43,298 nucleotides of DNA, from assembly GCF_028765545.1 (NCBI RefSeq), contig NZ_JARACP010000024.1, positions 1 to 43,298 on the forward strand, in the 5' to 3' direction. Every line of letters starts with the position of its first letter. Within the stretch, counting starts at the first letter, position 1. Source of the DNA: Aliivibrio sp. S4MY1. Lineage in GTDB: Bacteria > Pseudomonadota > Gammaproteobacteria > Enterobacterales > Vibrionaceae. Shown one piece after another: positions 1 to 8,582 of this stretch. The translations under genes were made by a program, and so were the position numbers. Under the pieces are notes generated by a model that saw only the letters and a program-made list of their open reading frames with translations, was not told the DNA's origin and ran no database searches.

Positions 1-2
1 GT

Positions 3-164
3 AGCTTAATGGAAGTAGATAATGAGAAAGTGTGTGTAGTGAATTTATTGTCTTCATTAATTAGGTATTCCATTGTAAAACTCACTGGCTATGTATATGA
101 ATATAAGGTGAGTAATATAACTGAATTAATATTTTTGTTTGTAAGCAAAAGTAAGAGAAACTAA
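3..164 (+). CDS. Possible 3' end of a gene entering from the left edge
   Basis: The frame beginning at base 3 is open from the window edge to a TAA at 162-164 (53 codons), with an internal ATG at base 9. The translation is hydrophobic and lysine-rich near its end (ends FVSKSKRN) and shows no domain I recognise. It may be the tail of a real gene or a chance open frame in AT-rich DNA. The window does not allow a choice. Confidence 0.2.
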   Translation, partial: SLMEVDNEKVCVVNLLSSLIRYSIVKLTGYVYEYKVSNITELIFLFVSKSKRN

Positions 165-295
165 TAATTTAAAAGTTGATATTCAATTAGATTAGCACTT
201 ACAAATGGCTTACATCCCCTTACTGAACGAATATTTCATCATGGTATCTTTATTATATCCCCAACATGTTACTCTAATTTAATAATGGTATTACA

Positions 296-856
296 ATGAA
301 AAAAATCTTAGTTGTTTCTTTAATGGCAGCATCACTAAATGTTGCACATGCGGCAAGTTCTGATTATTCAGGTCTTTACGTTGGTGCTGATTATGTTCAA
401 TCTGATATGCTAGATATTCTTGCAGTGACGAGTCTTTTAGGCCCTCAAACATCAAATACTGAGAGCACAGGTTACAGTGTTCAAGTTGGTTATACTTCGC
501 GTTTAACTGAAAATCTGTATCTAAACTCTGAATTTTCTTATGCTGATCTTGGTAGTGCAAAAGTATCAGGTCAAGGTTTATTAGGTCCTTATACTGGTGA
601 AGTATCAGCGACATCATATGGTGTGAATTTAATGCCTAAGTATCATTTTGGTGGTTTCTATGTTGGTGTTATTGGTGGGTTGAACAACCTGTCTGCTGAT
701 GTGGCAATTTCATCGACAAAGAGTTCTGTTGATGAGTGGAAACTATTAACGGGTGCTGAAATCGGTTATTCATTTCAACAAGTAGGTATTAATTTAGGTT
801 ACAAATCTATTGATGATATCTCAGCGGTTTATTTAGGTATGGATTACACATTCTAA
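296..856 (+). CDS. Small outer-membrane beta-barrel protein
   Basis: This 186-residue protein has a typical signal peptide (about residues 1-19, ending NVAHA-A). The mature part alternates short amphipathic strands rich in Tyr, Gly and Ser (SGLYVGADYV, YSVQVGYTSR, FYVGVIGG, EIGYSF, AVYLGMDYTF). It ends in a C-terminal Phe after an aromatic strand, the usual signal for assembly into the outer membrane by the BAM complex. The size fits an eight-stranded OmpX/Opa-like barrel. Its function is unknown; such proteins act in adhesion, small-molecule passage or envelope stability. The ATG at 296 has no strong Shine-Dalgarno sequence. The gene stands alone and ends before a hairpin at 951-974. The fold class is likely; the precise family is not identified. 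Confidence 0.75.
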   Translation: MKKILVVSLMAASLNVAHAASSDYSGLYVGADYVQSDMLDILAVTSLLGPQTSNTESTGYSVQVGYTSRLTENLYLNSEFSYADLGSAKVSGQGLLGPYTGEVSATSYGVNLMPKYHFGGFYVGVIGGLNNLSADVAISSTKSSVDEWKLLTGAEIGYSFQQVGINLGYKSIDDISAVYLGMDYTF

Positions 857-889
857 GCTAAATTATTATTTTACCATTAACACTATGCC

Positions 890-905
890 TTCTGAAATTT
901 CAGAA
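890..905. repeat. 16-bp perfect palindrome
   Basis: TTCTGAAATTTCAGAA reads the same on both strands. It lies 34 bases after the stop of the beta-barrel gene and before the 951-974 hairpin. It could be a protein-binding site or part of the 3' untranslated structure. It is not followed by a T-run, so it is not itself an obvious terminator. Confidence 0.6.
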
Positions 906-950
906 TATTACCTCTAATATTTGTGTTAATTAGTATTATTTATAAGTTTA

Positions 951-975
951 AAGAGAGCCTCGGCTCTCTTTTTTA
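951..975. terminator. Bidirectional intrinsic terminator between convergent genes
   Basis: AAGAGAGCC and GGCTCTCTT form a nine-pair stem around a two-base centre, followed by a T-run on the plus strand. On the minus strand the same stem is followed by TT and then AAAC, a weaker tail. It would end the beta-barrel gene from the left and the histidine kinase from the right. Confidence 0.85.
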
Positions 976-989
976 TGTTTAGGGTAATA

Positions 990-2325
990 TCAATCTAAAT
1001 TCGATGACTTAGGAATGATGACGGTAAAGTTTGCTCCATTCATATCGCTGAGTGTGATATCTATCGCCCACTCTAATCGCGTGATTGCAGCATGAGTAAT
1101 GGCTAATCCTAGTCCAAATCCACCAGTTTTACTGTTTCTGCTTTTATCTAATCGAGCAAACGGCATAAAGATTTCTTTTCGCTTTGATTCAGGAATTCCA
1201 GAACCATCATCTTCAACAGACAATTCAAGATGGGTATCATGATCAATTAAGCTTATTTTGACGGAAGTATGGGTATATTTAATGGCATTTTTAATTAAAT
1301 TGTCGACCACTAGTCTTGCCATTGTACTATCACACCGAACAACAATATCCTCTGAAATTTGAGTTGAAACAGTAAGGTTATGATGAGGGTGAGCGGCAAG
1401 TCGTGATGGAATGAAAGTGCTTAGATTAAGGTTTGAACGATGAGTTTCATAGAAAGATGACTCCATCGAAGTCAGTTTAGATAACATAATAATACTGGTA
1501 GTCAGATTATTAATATCTTCAATATATAGATCAATGTCATCATGTAAAGCAGCCTCAGTGGGTTGGCTTTTCATGCGTAGAAGATCGTTCACCAATTGAA
1601 TTCTACTGAGAGGGGTACGAACTTCATGTGGAATGGCTTGAGCAAAGATTTGGCTTTGGATAACACGGCTTTCAATCTCATTGGCCATTTTATTAAAGCT
1701 TTTTGCTAGATGGCCTACTGGTGCAGGAAGTTTTTCATTTGCTCTTTCTGCCAGCTTTCCATCCCCAAACTTCATTTGGACTTGCTGAAAATTGTAGGTT
1801 TGTTTTTGTAATTGTCGCAGTGGTAAGTAGATTGCTATACAAAGAACGAAAATAACACAACTGGTGAGGGCTAAAATAAAAAGAACCGTTGGGTTTTGGT
1901 ACCAAGGAACATCATGAGAAAAGAACTCTGCATGCTCTCTAAATACAAAATGGTTATTCGTATTGGGAATAGGGAAGACGGCAATATATAAATTGTTATC
2001 GTTTAAGTAGACAGGAACCGAATCAATAGTAAATATTTTATCGCAGTTATCACAAGGCGATGAACCATCCCATTGAGACAGCAATTATATAAAAAGTTTC
2101 TTTCTGTGTAGTCTCTAATTCTTTATATAGTGAATTATCACTTCCTTTTTGTTCGATGTATTGTTCTAAAAAATAACGACCATCTCTTAAAAACATCTCA
2201 ACATCGTACTTTCTAATGTAACTTTCACTAAAAATAAAAAAGAGATATAAGGTAGCAATTAATGAAACAGTAAGGCCAAAATATAGCCTCGTAAACATAG
2301 AAGGCAGGGATTTAAAGGGAAACAA
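990..2325 (-). pseudogene. RstB-like sensor histidine kinase, split by a frameshift
   Basis: Two overlapping minus-strand frames together make one kinase. The first (2325 down to 2050, TTG start, AAGGA seven bases upstream) encodes the N-terminal membrane helix and start of the periplasmic region. The second (about 2084 to 990) encodes the rest: a periplasmic segment with CDNC, a second membrane helix, HAMP (FGDGKLAERA, FNKMANEIES), the H-box (HEVRTPLSRI), the N-box (NLIKNAIKYT) and ATP-lid motifs (DDGSGIP, GGFGLGLAI). The second frame has a stop immediately before its first usable TTG, so it is unlikely to start on its own. Removing one base near 2086-2092 joins both into about 444 residues, the usual RstB length. 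It overlaps the upstream regulator gene by 14 bases. This may be a true pseudogene, a sequencing error or a recoding site. Confidence 0.75.
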
Positions 2326-3001
2326 GCATATATCCTTTATTGCGGATGGTTCGAATCAGGTTGTTTGGTGAGTGGTGTGAAATGAGTTTTTTTCGTAATC
2401 CTGACACTCGCATATCAATAGAGCGGTCATTGAAACCATAATCAATACCTCTGAACACTTTACAGCACTCTTCTCGAGTGACGACTTGACCGACATTGTC
2501 GATAAGTACATGTAATATTTCAAATTCAGCGCTAGTGAGTTGTAGGTCAGCTTGCTTATACCAGGCGGTTTGAGTTTGAGTATCTATAGTAATGTCTGCG
2601 CTTGGAGTTTCTGTTTGTACTGATTCAGCGGAAAGGCGAGAGCGTCTAAGTAAGGCTTCAATACGAGCGAGTAATACATGGCCTCGAATTGGTTTAGTAA
2701 CGTAATCATCAGCCCCAAACTTAAATAAACTGACTTCACTCATTTCGTCATCAGAGGCGGTAAGAATTAAGATCATGCCATTATAAAATAATCTAGCTTC
2801 ACGGCAAATATCAGCACCACTCATTCCCGGCAGCATAAGATCTAATAATATTAAATCAGGTTGATATTCTTTTATTGCATCGATTGCAGCTAAGCCATCT
2901 TCAACAATGTAAGAATGGTATTGCTCAGCTTCTAAATACATTTGGGTAAGGCGACCAATTTCAGGATCATCTTCAATAATAAGTATTTTACCTTTGCTCA
3001 A
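2312..3001 (-). CDS. OmpR/RstA-like response regulator
   Basis: This 229-residue regulator has an N-terminal receiver with the acidic pair D11-D12, the phosphoacceptor D54 (LILLDLMLPG) and the conserved Lys in YVTKP. A C-terminal winged helix of OmpR type follows (TSAEFEILHVLI, VVTREECCKV, IDMRVSGLRKKL, IRTIRNKGYML). The start is a TTG at 3001 with GAGG eight bases upstream; no better ATG is present. The gene precedes and overlaps the split kinase, so the pair was one operon. Sequence style is closest to RstA, whose E. coli system responds to acid and PhoPQ, but target genes here cannot be read from the sequence. If the kinase is dead, this protein may be an orphan regulator. Confidence 0.85.
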   Translation of the reverse strand: MSKGKILIIEDDPEIGRLTQMYLEAEQYHSYIVEDGLAAIDAIKEYQPDLILLDLMLPGMSGADICREARLFYNGMILILTASDDEMSEVSLFKFGADDYVTKPIRGHVLLARIEALLRRSRLSAESVQTETPSADITIDTQTQTAWYKQADLQLTSAEFEILHVLIDNVGQVVTREECCKVFRGIDYGFNDRSIDMRVSGLRKKLISHHSPNNLIRTIRNKGYMLVSL

Positions 3002-3102
3002 ATGATTAACCTCGCCAATAAATTCCGGGCAATTATATATATTGAGTATAGAAAATAAAGTCCTTTTTTATTAGGGACTAATTTTTTAATAAACTATCAT
3101 CC

Positions 3103-3118
3103 TGTATTTTGGCTCACA
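3103..3118. promoter_or_regulatory. Candidate CRP site
   Basis: TGTAT-TTTGGC-TCACA matches 8 of the 10 conserved CRP positions (TGTGA-N6-TCACA), with a perfect right half. It lies in the divergent gap between the RstA-like gene (start 3001) and the secreted protein at 3266, so it could serve either. Confidence 0.4.
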
Positions 3119-3265
3119 TTTGAAATGAGTATATCAATATAAATGCCCTTACAAAACTTACAATTCAATTCTCGATTAAGATAATTAAACCTCTTAGTAT
3201 GCACAGTATTAGCGGCAAAGCAGTTTGAGTTTAATTCGATTATTAAATAAAATATAAGGTTATCT

Positions 3266-3817
3266 ATGCTTAATATAAAAAAATCGTTGTGTGTGTTGAC
3301 GTTAATGTCTACTTCGATGATGGTTAATGCGAATGATGTTGTAAAAAATGATATAAGAGAAGAAGTTCAGACTTGGATTGATATTGAGGTTGCTCAAAAA
3401 AAGAGTACGATTCAAAAAATGGTTTTTTCGTGTGACTTCTATGTCGCGTCACCAAAGTTTAAAACTCCAGATGGTGGAACTACAGGTATTGGTGGTTATC
3501 TGTTTTATAAAAATGGTAATCAGTTAGATAGTTTAGTACAGCCAAGTAGCAATGAAACCATGCCTGCATTGCAGTCTTGTATTAAGCTTAACTTTACCGT
3601 AACCGATGAAGATGGCGCACAACTCTTGATGGAAGCAATTGAAAGTGTATTTGATCAAGATCAGATGTTTTCAGATTCCTTTGAAAAGCAGGTTAAGAGA
3701 ACAACAAAAGGCTGGGAGTTAATAACAGGTGACTTCTTCGAAGATTTATCTGGTTATATTATCAAAACAGATAAAGCGGGTAAGATTACTCAAATACGAT
3801 ATTCGTTAAACCTGTAA
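3266..3817 (+). CDS. Secreted protein of unknown function
   Basis: This 183-residue protein has a signal peptide (residues 1-22, ending MMVNA before ND) and no further membrane helix, so it should be periplasmic or secreted. The mature part has two cysteines (in VFSCDFY and LQSCIKL) that could form a disulfide, a central TPDGGTTGIGGY segment, and a C-terminal run of beta-strand-like sequence ending ITQIRYSLNL. I do not recognise a family. The ATG at 3266 has AAGG six bases upstream. The next gene starts about 60 bases later in the same direction with no terminator between, so the two may be co-transcribed. Confidence 0.65.
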   Translation: MLNIKKSLCVLTLMSTSMMVNANDVVKNDIREEVQTWIDIEVAQKKSTIQKMVFSCDFYVASPKFKTPDGGTTGIGGYLFYKNGNQLDSLVQPSSNETMPALQSCIKLNFTVTDEDGAQLLMEAIESVFDQDQMFSDSFEKQVKRTTKGWELITGDFFEDLSGYIIKTDKAGKITQIRYSLNL

Positions 3818-3876
3818 TTTTCTTGCAGCACATATGAATTTAAAAAGACATGAATAAAGTAAATTACGGAGAGCAT

Positions 3877-4491
3877 ATGATTCGATTGATAAGCGCTATT
3901 TTATTAGTGACCCCCTCTTTTTTCTCATTAGCTGACAGTAACATAGTAAATAACCTATCTTATGTTGGTATAGGTTATAAACAAGCTCGTTTGGATGCAG
4001 AAGCGATGTCACCATATTTGGATGGCAAGTATGTTAATGATGAAGCGAAATCTTATGGTGGTTTATATATAAATTTAGGCTTTAACGTCACAGAGCAGTT
4101 TTTTGTTGATGGTTATGCCGATTTTATAACTCGATTCAGTTCAGAAGTTGATACATGGCGAGTGGGTGGTGGCTACAATATCTTGGTACAAGATCGTGTT
4201 TCCTTTCCTGTTTCTTGTGGCATTGTTAATTATCGTGCAGACAGTGATTACTCTTCTTCTTTTAGTGACAATGCAGGGTATTGCAAAGCTGGAGTTAGAG
4301 GGCAAGTTGCTAGCCATTGGCTTATTGATGCTTCGTATCAGCATGAAGCGTTTGATGTGAGTAAAGATACGATTAATATTACTAATGTTTTTCAGTTCGG
4401 CAGTGTATTTGGTTTAGTCGCTGGTTTTGAATTCTCTGAGCGTAAAGAGAGTGAACGATCATTTAACCTTGGTGTTCAGTTCTCTATGTAG
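3877..4491 (+). CDS. Small outer-membrane beta-barrel protein
   Basis: I place the start at the ATG at 3877 because GGAG lies just upstream and the protein then opens with a good signal peptide (MIRLISAILLVTPSFFSLA). An ATG at 3850 would add nine hydrophilic residues. The 204-residue product has a series of alternating strands with Gly and aromatic residues (YVGIGYKQA, YGGLYINLGF, DTWRVGGGYNIL, HWLIDASYQHEAF, VFGLVAGFEFSER, SFNLGVQFSM), typical of an eight- to ten-stranded barrel. Two cysteines (PVSCG, GYCKAG) may pair. It follows the secreted protein at 3266. The function is unknown; the barrel fold is a confident inference from pattern only. Confidence 0.7.
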   Translation: MIRLISAILLVTPSFFSLADSNIVNNLSYVGIGYKQARLDAEAMSPYLDGKYVNDEAKSYGGLYINLGFNVTEQFFVDGYADFITRFSSEVDTWRVGGGYNILVQDRVSFPVSCGIVNYRADSDYSSSFSDNAGYCKAGVRGQVASHWLIDASYQHEAFDVSKDTINITNVFQFGSVFGLVAGFEFSERKESERSFNLGVQFSM

Positions 4492-4520
4492 ACTTATACT
4501 CACTTCGTCTATTCATAAAT

Positions 4521-4555
4521 AAGATAACTCTTTTAAGTTAAGGGTTATCTTTTTT
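4521..4555 (+). terminator. Intrinsic terminator
   Basis: AAGATAAC-T-CTT pairs with AAG-G-GTTATCTT around a short loop (TTAAGTT region) and is followed by six Ts. It ends the 3266-4491 transcription unit. Confidence 0.8.
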
Positions 4556-4698
4556 GCGTTTATAATTAAAGATGATTGTCTTAGTTGAGAATGTAAGCTT
4601 GAAAGCTGGTGACTAAGGTATTGAAAAACATCAAGCATAATGTAGACTGCGCGAGTATTACAATGAGGTGACTAAAAAGGTTGGTGTAAGTTAATAAA

Positions 4699-5724
4699 AT
4701 GATGAACTCAAATGATGTAATGAGAAAGCAGGTTCTAAAAGGACTTTGTACTGGTTTAGCCATTGTTGCCCTTCCATTAGCGGTAGGTAATGCTTTTTAT
4801 TTTGATAATAAGTCTTATCTATTGGCTTTCATTGAGTGTTTGTATTTTATTGTCGCCTTGTATTCTCTTTATGATATTCGTAATGATAAAAACATCGCTT
4901 TTCATACATATATTCATGTATTTATTATTACCTTCATTATGTTTTTTGGCGAAATAGCTAAGCCGATCGATGAAGGGGTATATATTTGGTCAACTGCCGC
5001 TCCAATTCTATTCTATTTACTGCTTGGTTGCTCTAATGCTTTTATCTATTCAATCTTGTTTTTATTTATTCAGATTGGTTCATTATTATTTGAAATTGCT
5101 TTGCATGATAAAAATCAATTCTTTGTATCTGTACTTAACTTTATTTGCACTTATTTAGTTATAACAGCGATTAGCCGTAAATTTGAAATAGAGAGAGAAG
5201 CTGCTCAAGATTATATTCAATATTTAGGTGCTTATGATCCGTTAACGGGGGCATTAAGTAGAAACTCTTTAATCAAAGAAATGAATGAACATAGTGAACG
5301 TTATAGCTCATTTGTGATGTTCAATATTGATGACTTTAGCCATTACACAAAAAAGTATGGCTATCAAGAAAGCGATAAGATGATTAAAGAGATGGTTGAG
5401 CGATTGTTTAATACAGTAGGCAAAGAATGCTTATATCACCTAGGCTCAGGTCGATTTGTGATGCTTATTTCTACGCATTATATGGCAGAAGCTAGCTATC
5501 ATGAACACCAACAGATTAACGATGTGTTGACGTCTATTTCAACCCTCCCTTTCTTAATTAGAAACCAAAGTGAGTTTATGACACTCAGTGCTGGTATTAC
5601 AGAAATTACTAGGTTTTCCACTATCGAATCTATCTGGTCTGATGCTGAAGACAATGCTACCTTAGCTCAACTCAATGGTGTTGGTTGCGTATTTAAAAAC
5701 AATAAGTTGTTCATTAAATCTTAG
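4699..5724 (+). CDS. Membrane protein with degenerate GGDEF domain
   Basis: The 341-residue protein has about five to six hydrophobic helices in residues 12-160, a membrane sensory region, followed by a GGDEF-fold domain (about 170-335). The domain keeps DPLTGALSR at its start and FNIDDFSHYTKKYGYQESD, equivalent to the FDIDxFKxxND region. The active-site loop reads GSGRF (residues 249-253) instead of GGDEF, losing the acidic metal-binding residues. It should therefore not make c-di-GMP. It may bind the nucleotide or GTP, or act through protein contacts. ATGs at 4699, 4702 and 4720 are all in frame with only weak ribosome sites. Its end overlaps the convergent EEP gene by 11 bases. Confidence 0.8.
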   Translation: MMNSNDVMRKQVLKGLCTGLAIVALPLAVGNAFYFDNKSYLLAFIECLYFIVALYSLYDIRNDKNIAFHTYIHVFIITFIMFFGEIAKPIDEGVYIWSTAAPILFYLLLGCSNAFIYSILFLFIQIGSLLFEIALHDKNQFFVSVLNFICTYLVITAISRKFEIEREAAQDYIQYLGAYDPLTGALSRNSLIKEMNEHSERYSSFVMFNIDDFSHYTKKYGYQESDKMIKEMVERLFNTVGKECLYHLGSGRFVMLISTHYMAEASYHEHQQINDVLTSISTLPFLIRNQSEFMTLSAGITEITRFSTIESIWSDAEDNATLAQLNGVGCVFKNNKLFIKS

Positions 5725-6658
5725 TATTTTGGCTTAAATAAGTCACTACCGCACTATGATCAGAGCCTGAAAACTGAGGCAATACTTCACGCTTACAGAT
5801 AAATAGCGATGGTTCCTCAGAATTTCTTATCCAAAAATGGTCAATGGCGATCCGTGCAAAAGTGGGGATAGGAATGCCTTTGATCTCTCTTGGCCAACTC
5901 TGAATAGGGGCTGTTTGGTATTCTTTGTAAGCGTGTTTAAAGCGTTGTGTGTTTGCAGATAAATTGAAATCACCAATAATTAAGGTATCAGCATAAGGGG
6001 GGTAATCTGCTAGGCGTTCTAAACTACCGATGAGTGCATTTCTTTCATGCCAAAGTTGCTTGGTTCTTGGTGATGGTGGGTGAGCGGTATATAAACTCAC
6101 AGGACGATGTTCGCTGCTTTGCCATATACCGCTTATCATATAATGACCTGCTGGTGTGTTTTGTGCTCTTAAATTCAATGGCTGTTTACTGATGACCATT
6201 TGCCCGCTTGGATAGCCTAAACCAGGCGTTCCTCCAAATTGATATGGGTATTGTTCTATTAACTCCATAAGTCGATCACCATGCCACGGTGCTGTTTCTT
6301 GAAGTACCACAAGATCAATATCATTACTCTTTAAATAGTCTAAAAAAGGAGTGAGATCAGGGTTGGTGTAATACAGATTATATTGAACTATCACAAGAGG
6401 GTTGTGGCACTTTTGGTTTGAGTAATTCGCTTGTGGGGACTGATAGAACCAAGTAAAGAATAAGCTCAAAGCTAAGAAAGAATAAAAGTAATAGCGGCGC
6501 AATAATAAAACAATAAAAAGAAAGGCGTAACCAAAAGCAATGATACTTGGTATTCCTAAAATGTTTTCTAACCACCAAATAGCGGGTACATAAGAGAGTG
6601 AAATCCACAGCAGGCTAGGTAAAATCAATAGTGCAATCCAAAGTCCTTTTTTATGCAT
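5714..6658 (-). CDS. Membrane-anchored EEP-family (endonuclease/exonuclease/phosphatase) protein
   Basis: Of 314 residues, the first ~90 hold two to three hydrophobic helices. The rest is an endonuclease/exonuclease/phosphatase domain with the family motifs in order: VQYNLYY (metal-binding Asn), VVLQET (metal-binding Glu), LYTAHPPSP (His), IIGDFNLS (Asp/Asn), AIDHFWI (Asp) and SGSDHSAV (catalytic Asp-His). All catalytic residues are present, so a hydrolase of phosphodiester or phosphomonoester bonds is expected, with the active domain probably on the periplasmic side. The substrate cannot be read; members include nucleases and sphingomyelinase-like enzymes. ATG at 6658 with GGAG five bases upstream. 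It is divergent from eptA and overlaps the convergent GGDEF-like gene by 11 bases. Confidence 0.85.
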   Translation of the reverse strand: MHKKGLWIALLILPSLLWISLSYVPAIWWLENILGIPSIIAFGYAFLFIVLLLRRYYFYSFLALSLFFTWFYQSPQANYSNQKCHNPLVIVQYNLYYTNPDLTPFLDYLKSNDIDLVVLQETAPWHGDRLMELIEQYPYQFGGTPGLGYPSGQMVISKQPLNLRAQNTPAGHYMISGIWQSSEHRPVSLYTAHPPSPRTKQLWHERNALIGSLERLADYPPYADTLIIGDFNLSANTQRFKHAYKEYQTAPIQSWPREIKGIPIPTFARIAIDHFWIRNSEEPSLFICKREVLPQFSGSDHSAVVTYLSQNTKI

Positions 6659-6781
6659 TTAATCTCCATTTACTACTTTTATGATCAAGACTGTTTAACT
6701 TGCCTTAGTTGTTTAGTATGGATGATAAATTAGAGAGTTGCGTAAATTATTCATTCAAATTAATAATGAAAAACAGTAAAT

Positions 6782-6809
6782 CATAAGTTTATCTTCAGTG
6801 AATCTTAAG
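6782..6809 (+). promoter_or_regulatory. Three phased CTTAAG-like repeats, PmrA/QseB-type operator
   Basis: CATAAG (6782-6787), CTTCAG (6793-6798) and CTTAAG (6804-6809) are each separated by exactly five bases, giving an 11-bp period. This is the arrangement of the PmrA box (YTTAAK-N5-YTTAAK) bound by OmpR-family dimers. The last repeat lies 44 bases before the eptA start. A further CTTAAG at 6835-6840 overlaps the ribosome site. The regulator encoded at 8583 is the obvious candidate partner. Confidence 0.55.
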
Positions 6810-6852
6810 TTTGATATGTAACACTCGTCTCATTCTTAAGGAGCCTGAAGGT

Positions 6853-8481
6853 ATGTTTGTGCTGTCCAATCTGATTTCAAAACTTAAAAACCAAAAAATA
6901 GCCATGAACATGGTGTCACTAATTACTTTGGTGTCATTGTATTTTGCCGTGGTATTTAATTACCCAATTAATGAAAAAATTTACCAACTTTCTCAAGGTA
7001 ACGGTCTTTTTCTGTTTCTAACACCAGCGATTCTTACCTGTGCTTTTATTATTATTTTCTCAATAATTGCAGTGCCTTACTTGTTCAAAGGTATTGTGAT
7101 TATTTTGACTCTCACCTCTTCGATGGCGTTTTATGCGGCATTGCAATACAACACCATGTTTGATTATGCGATGATCGAGAATATCTTTGAAACTAATGTC
7201 GGTGAAGCTTCATCCTATTTAAGCTCGGCATCTATAGGTTACTTTATTGTTTTTGGTGTACTTCCATCATTGTTTTTATTAAAAGTAAAAGTGATCCGCA
7301 ATGCTTCATGGAGCAAAGAGTTATTTCATCGCGCAGCATTAATGAGTGTTGCGATTGTGGGTTTACTGCTGATTTCTGTGTTCTATTTTAAAGATTATGC
7401 CTCGATTGGCCGTAATAATTCGTATCTAAATAAAATGATTAACCCTGCTGATGCCTTCAATACGGTTAAGTACATTAATAATGAATATCTAACTGCACCT
7501 TTGGACTACATCACAATCGGTGAAGATGCAGAAGTTATTCCAGCGAAAAACGGTAAACCGACACTAATGGTCGTGTTAGTAGGTGAAACCGCACGTGCGC
7601 AAAACAGTGCTTATAATGGTTATGAAAGAGAGACCAATCCATACACTAAAGATCTTGGTTTGATTGCTTTTCAAAATGTCTCTTCATGCGGAACAGCAAC
7701 AGCTCACTCTTTGCCATGTATGTTCTCTAATATGGTGCGTACTAATTACAATAGAGACCGTGCCAATAATCAAGATGATGTATTAGATGTGTTGACTCAT
7801 GCGGGTGTTAAATCAGTATGGATTGATAATGACGGTGGTGATAAAGCGGTTGCCAAGAACATTGAAAAAGAGATGATTCCGGGTGACTCTTCTTCTGACT
7901 TATGCGACGGTTCAAGTTGTTATGATGAAGTATTATTGCAAGGTTTAGATGAGCGAATTCAAAATACGACGGGTGACCAGCTGTATGCACTGCATATGAT
8001 AGGAAGTCATGGACCAACGTATTGGAAGCGTTATCCTGAGGATATGGCGGTATTTACCCCTGCATGTAATCGTAGTGATATTGAAAATTGCAGTGATGAA
8101 GAGATCACCAATGTGTATGACAATACCTTAGTTTATACCGATTACGTGATTGCGCAGATGATTGCAAAGCTAAAAACTTACTCTGATAAATATAACGTTG
8201 TGATGCTATACATTTCAGATCACGGTGAATCATTAGGTGAGAATGGGTTATATCTTCATGGTGCGCCTTATATGATTGCGCCAAAAGAACAAACTCACGT
8301 GCCTTTCTATATTTGGATGAGTGATGATTATGCAAACCAAAAAGGGATAGATAAAGCCAGTGTTATCAGTAAAGCGGCAGCGGGTGGTTATTCTCATGAT
8401 AACTTGTTCCATACCTTACTGGGCTTATATGGCGTGAAGACTAGTGCTAAAGACAATAGCTTAGATATTATGGCGAACTAG
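6853..8481 (+). CDS. eptA: Lipid A phosphoethanolamine transferase EptA
   Basis: This inner-membrane enzyme moves phosphoethanolamine from phosphatidylethanolamine to lipid A phosphate, lowering surface charge and raising resistance to cationic peptides. The start at 6853 follows AAGGAG by nine bases and gives 542 residues, the usual length; an upstream TTG at 6811 is less likely. Five hydrophobic helices occupy about residues 15-185. The periplasmic sulfatase-fold domain has the nucleophile Thr246 in GETARA, the Cys-rich SSCGTATAHSLPC, IDNDGG, MIGSHGPTYWKRYP, and metal ligands in SDHGESLGENGLYLHG (D456-H457). Paired cysteines stabilise the domain as in known EptA. A terminator at 8507-8542 separates it from the regulator-kinase pair downstream, which probably controls it through the phased repeats upstream. 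Confidence 0.95.
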   Translation: MFVLSNLISKLKNQKIAMNMVSLITLVSLYFAVVFNYPINEKIYQLSQGNGLFLFLTPAILTCAFIIIFSIIAVPYLFKGIVIILTLTSSMAFYAALQYNTMFDYAMIENIFETNVGEASSYLSSASIGYFIVFGVLPSLFLLKVKVIRNASWSKELFHRAALMSVAIVGLLLISVFYFKDYASIGRNNSYLNKMINPADAFNTVKYINNEYLTAPLDYITIGEDAEVIPAKNGKPTLMVVLVGETARAQNSAYNGYERETNPYTKDLGLIAFQNVSSCGTATAHSLPCMFSNMVRTNYNRDRANNQDDVLDVLTHAGVKSVWIDNDGGDKAVAKNIEKEMIPGDSSSDLCDGSSCYDEVLLQGLDERIQNTTGDQLYALHMIGSHGPTYWKRYPEDMAVFTPACNRSDIENCSDEEITNVYDNTLVYTDYVIAQMIAKLKTYSDKYNVVMLYISDHGESLGENGLYLHGAPYMIAPKEQTHVPFYIWMSDDYANQKGIDKASVISKAAAGGYSHDNLFHTLLGLYGVKTSAKDNSLDIMAN

Positions 8482-8506
8482 TTACTTTTTAGTTCATCAT
8501 ATTAAG

Positions 8507-8542
8507 AAATGGGTTAATCATGAGAATGGTTAGCCCATTTTT
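8507..8542 (+). terminator. Intrinsic terminator after eptA
   Basis: AAATGGGTTAA pairs with TTAGCCCATTT (eleven pairs, one G-T) around a short loop and is followed by Ts. Some read-through to the regulator gene 40 bases later is possible. Confidence 0.8.
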
Positions 8543-8582
8543 GCTACTATGATTATATAAAATAATAAAGTGGTACAGAACA

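Noticed and set aside
6811-6852. TTG start for EptA at 6811
   Set aside because: No ribosome site before it, while ATG 6853 has AAGGAG at nine bases and gives the usual length.
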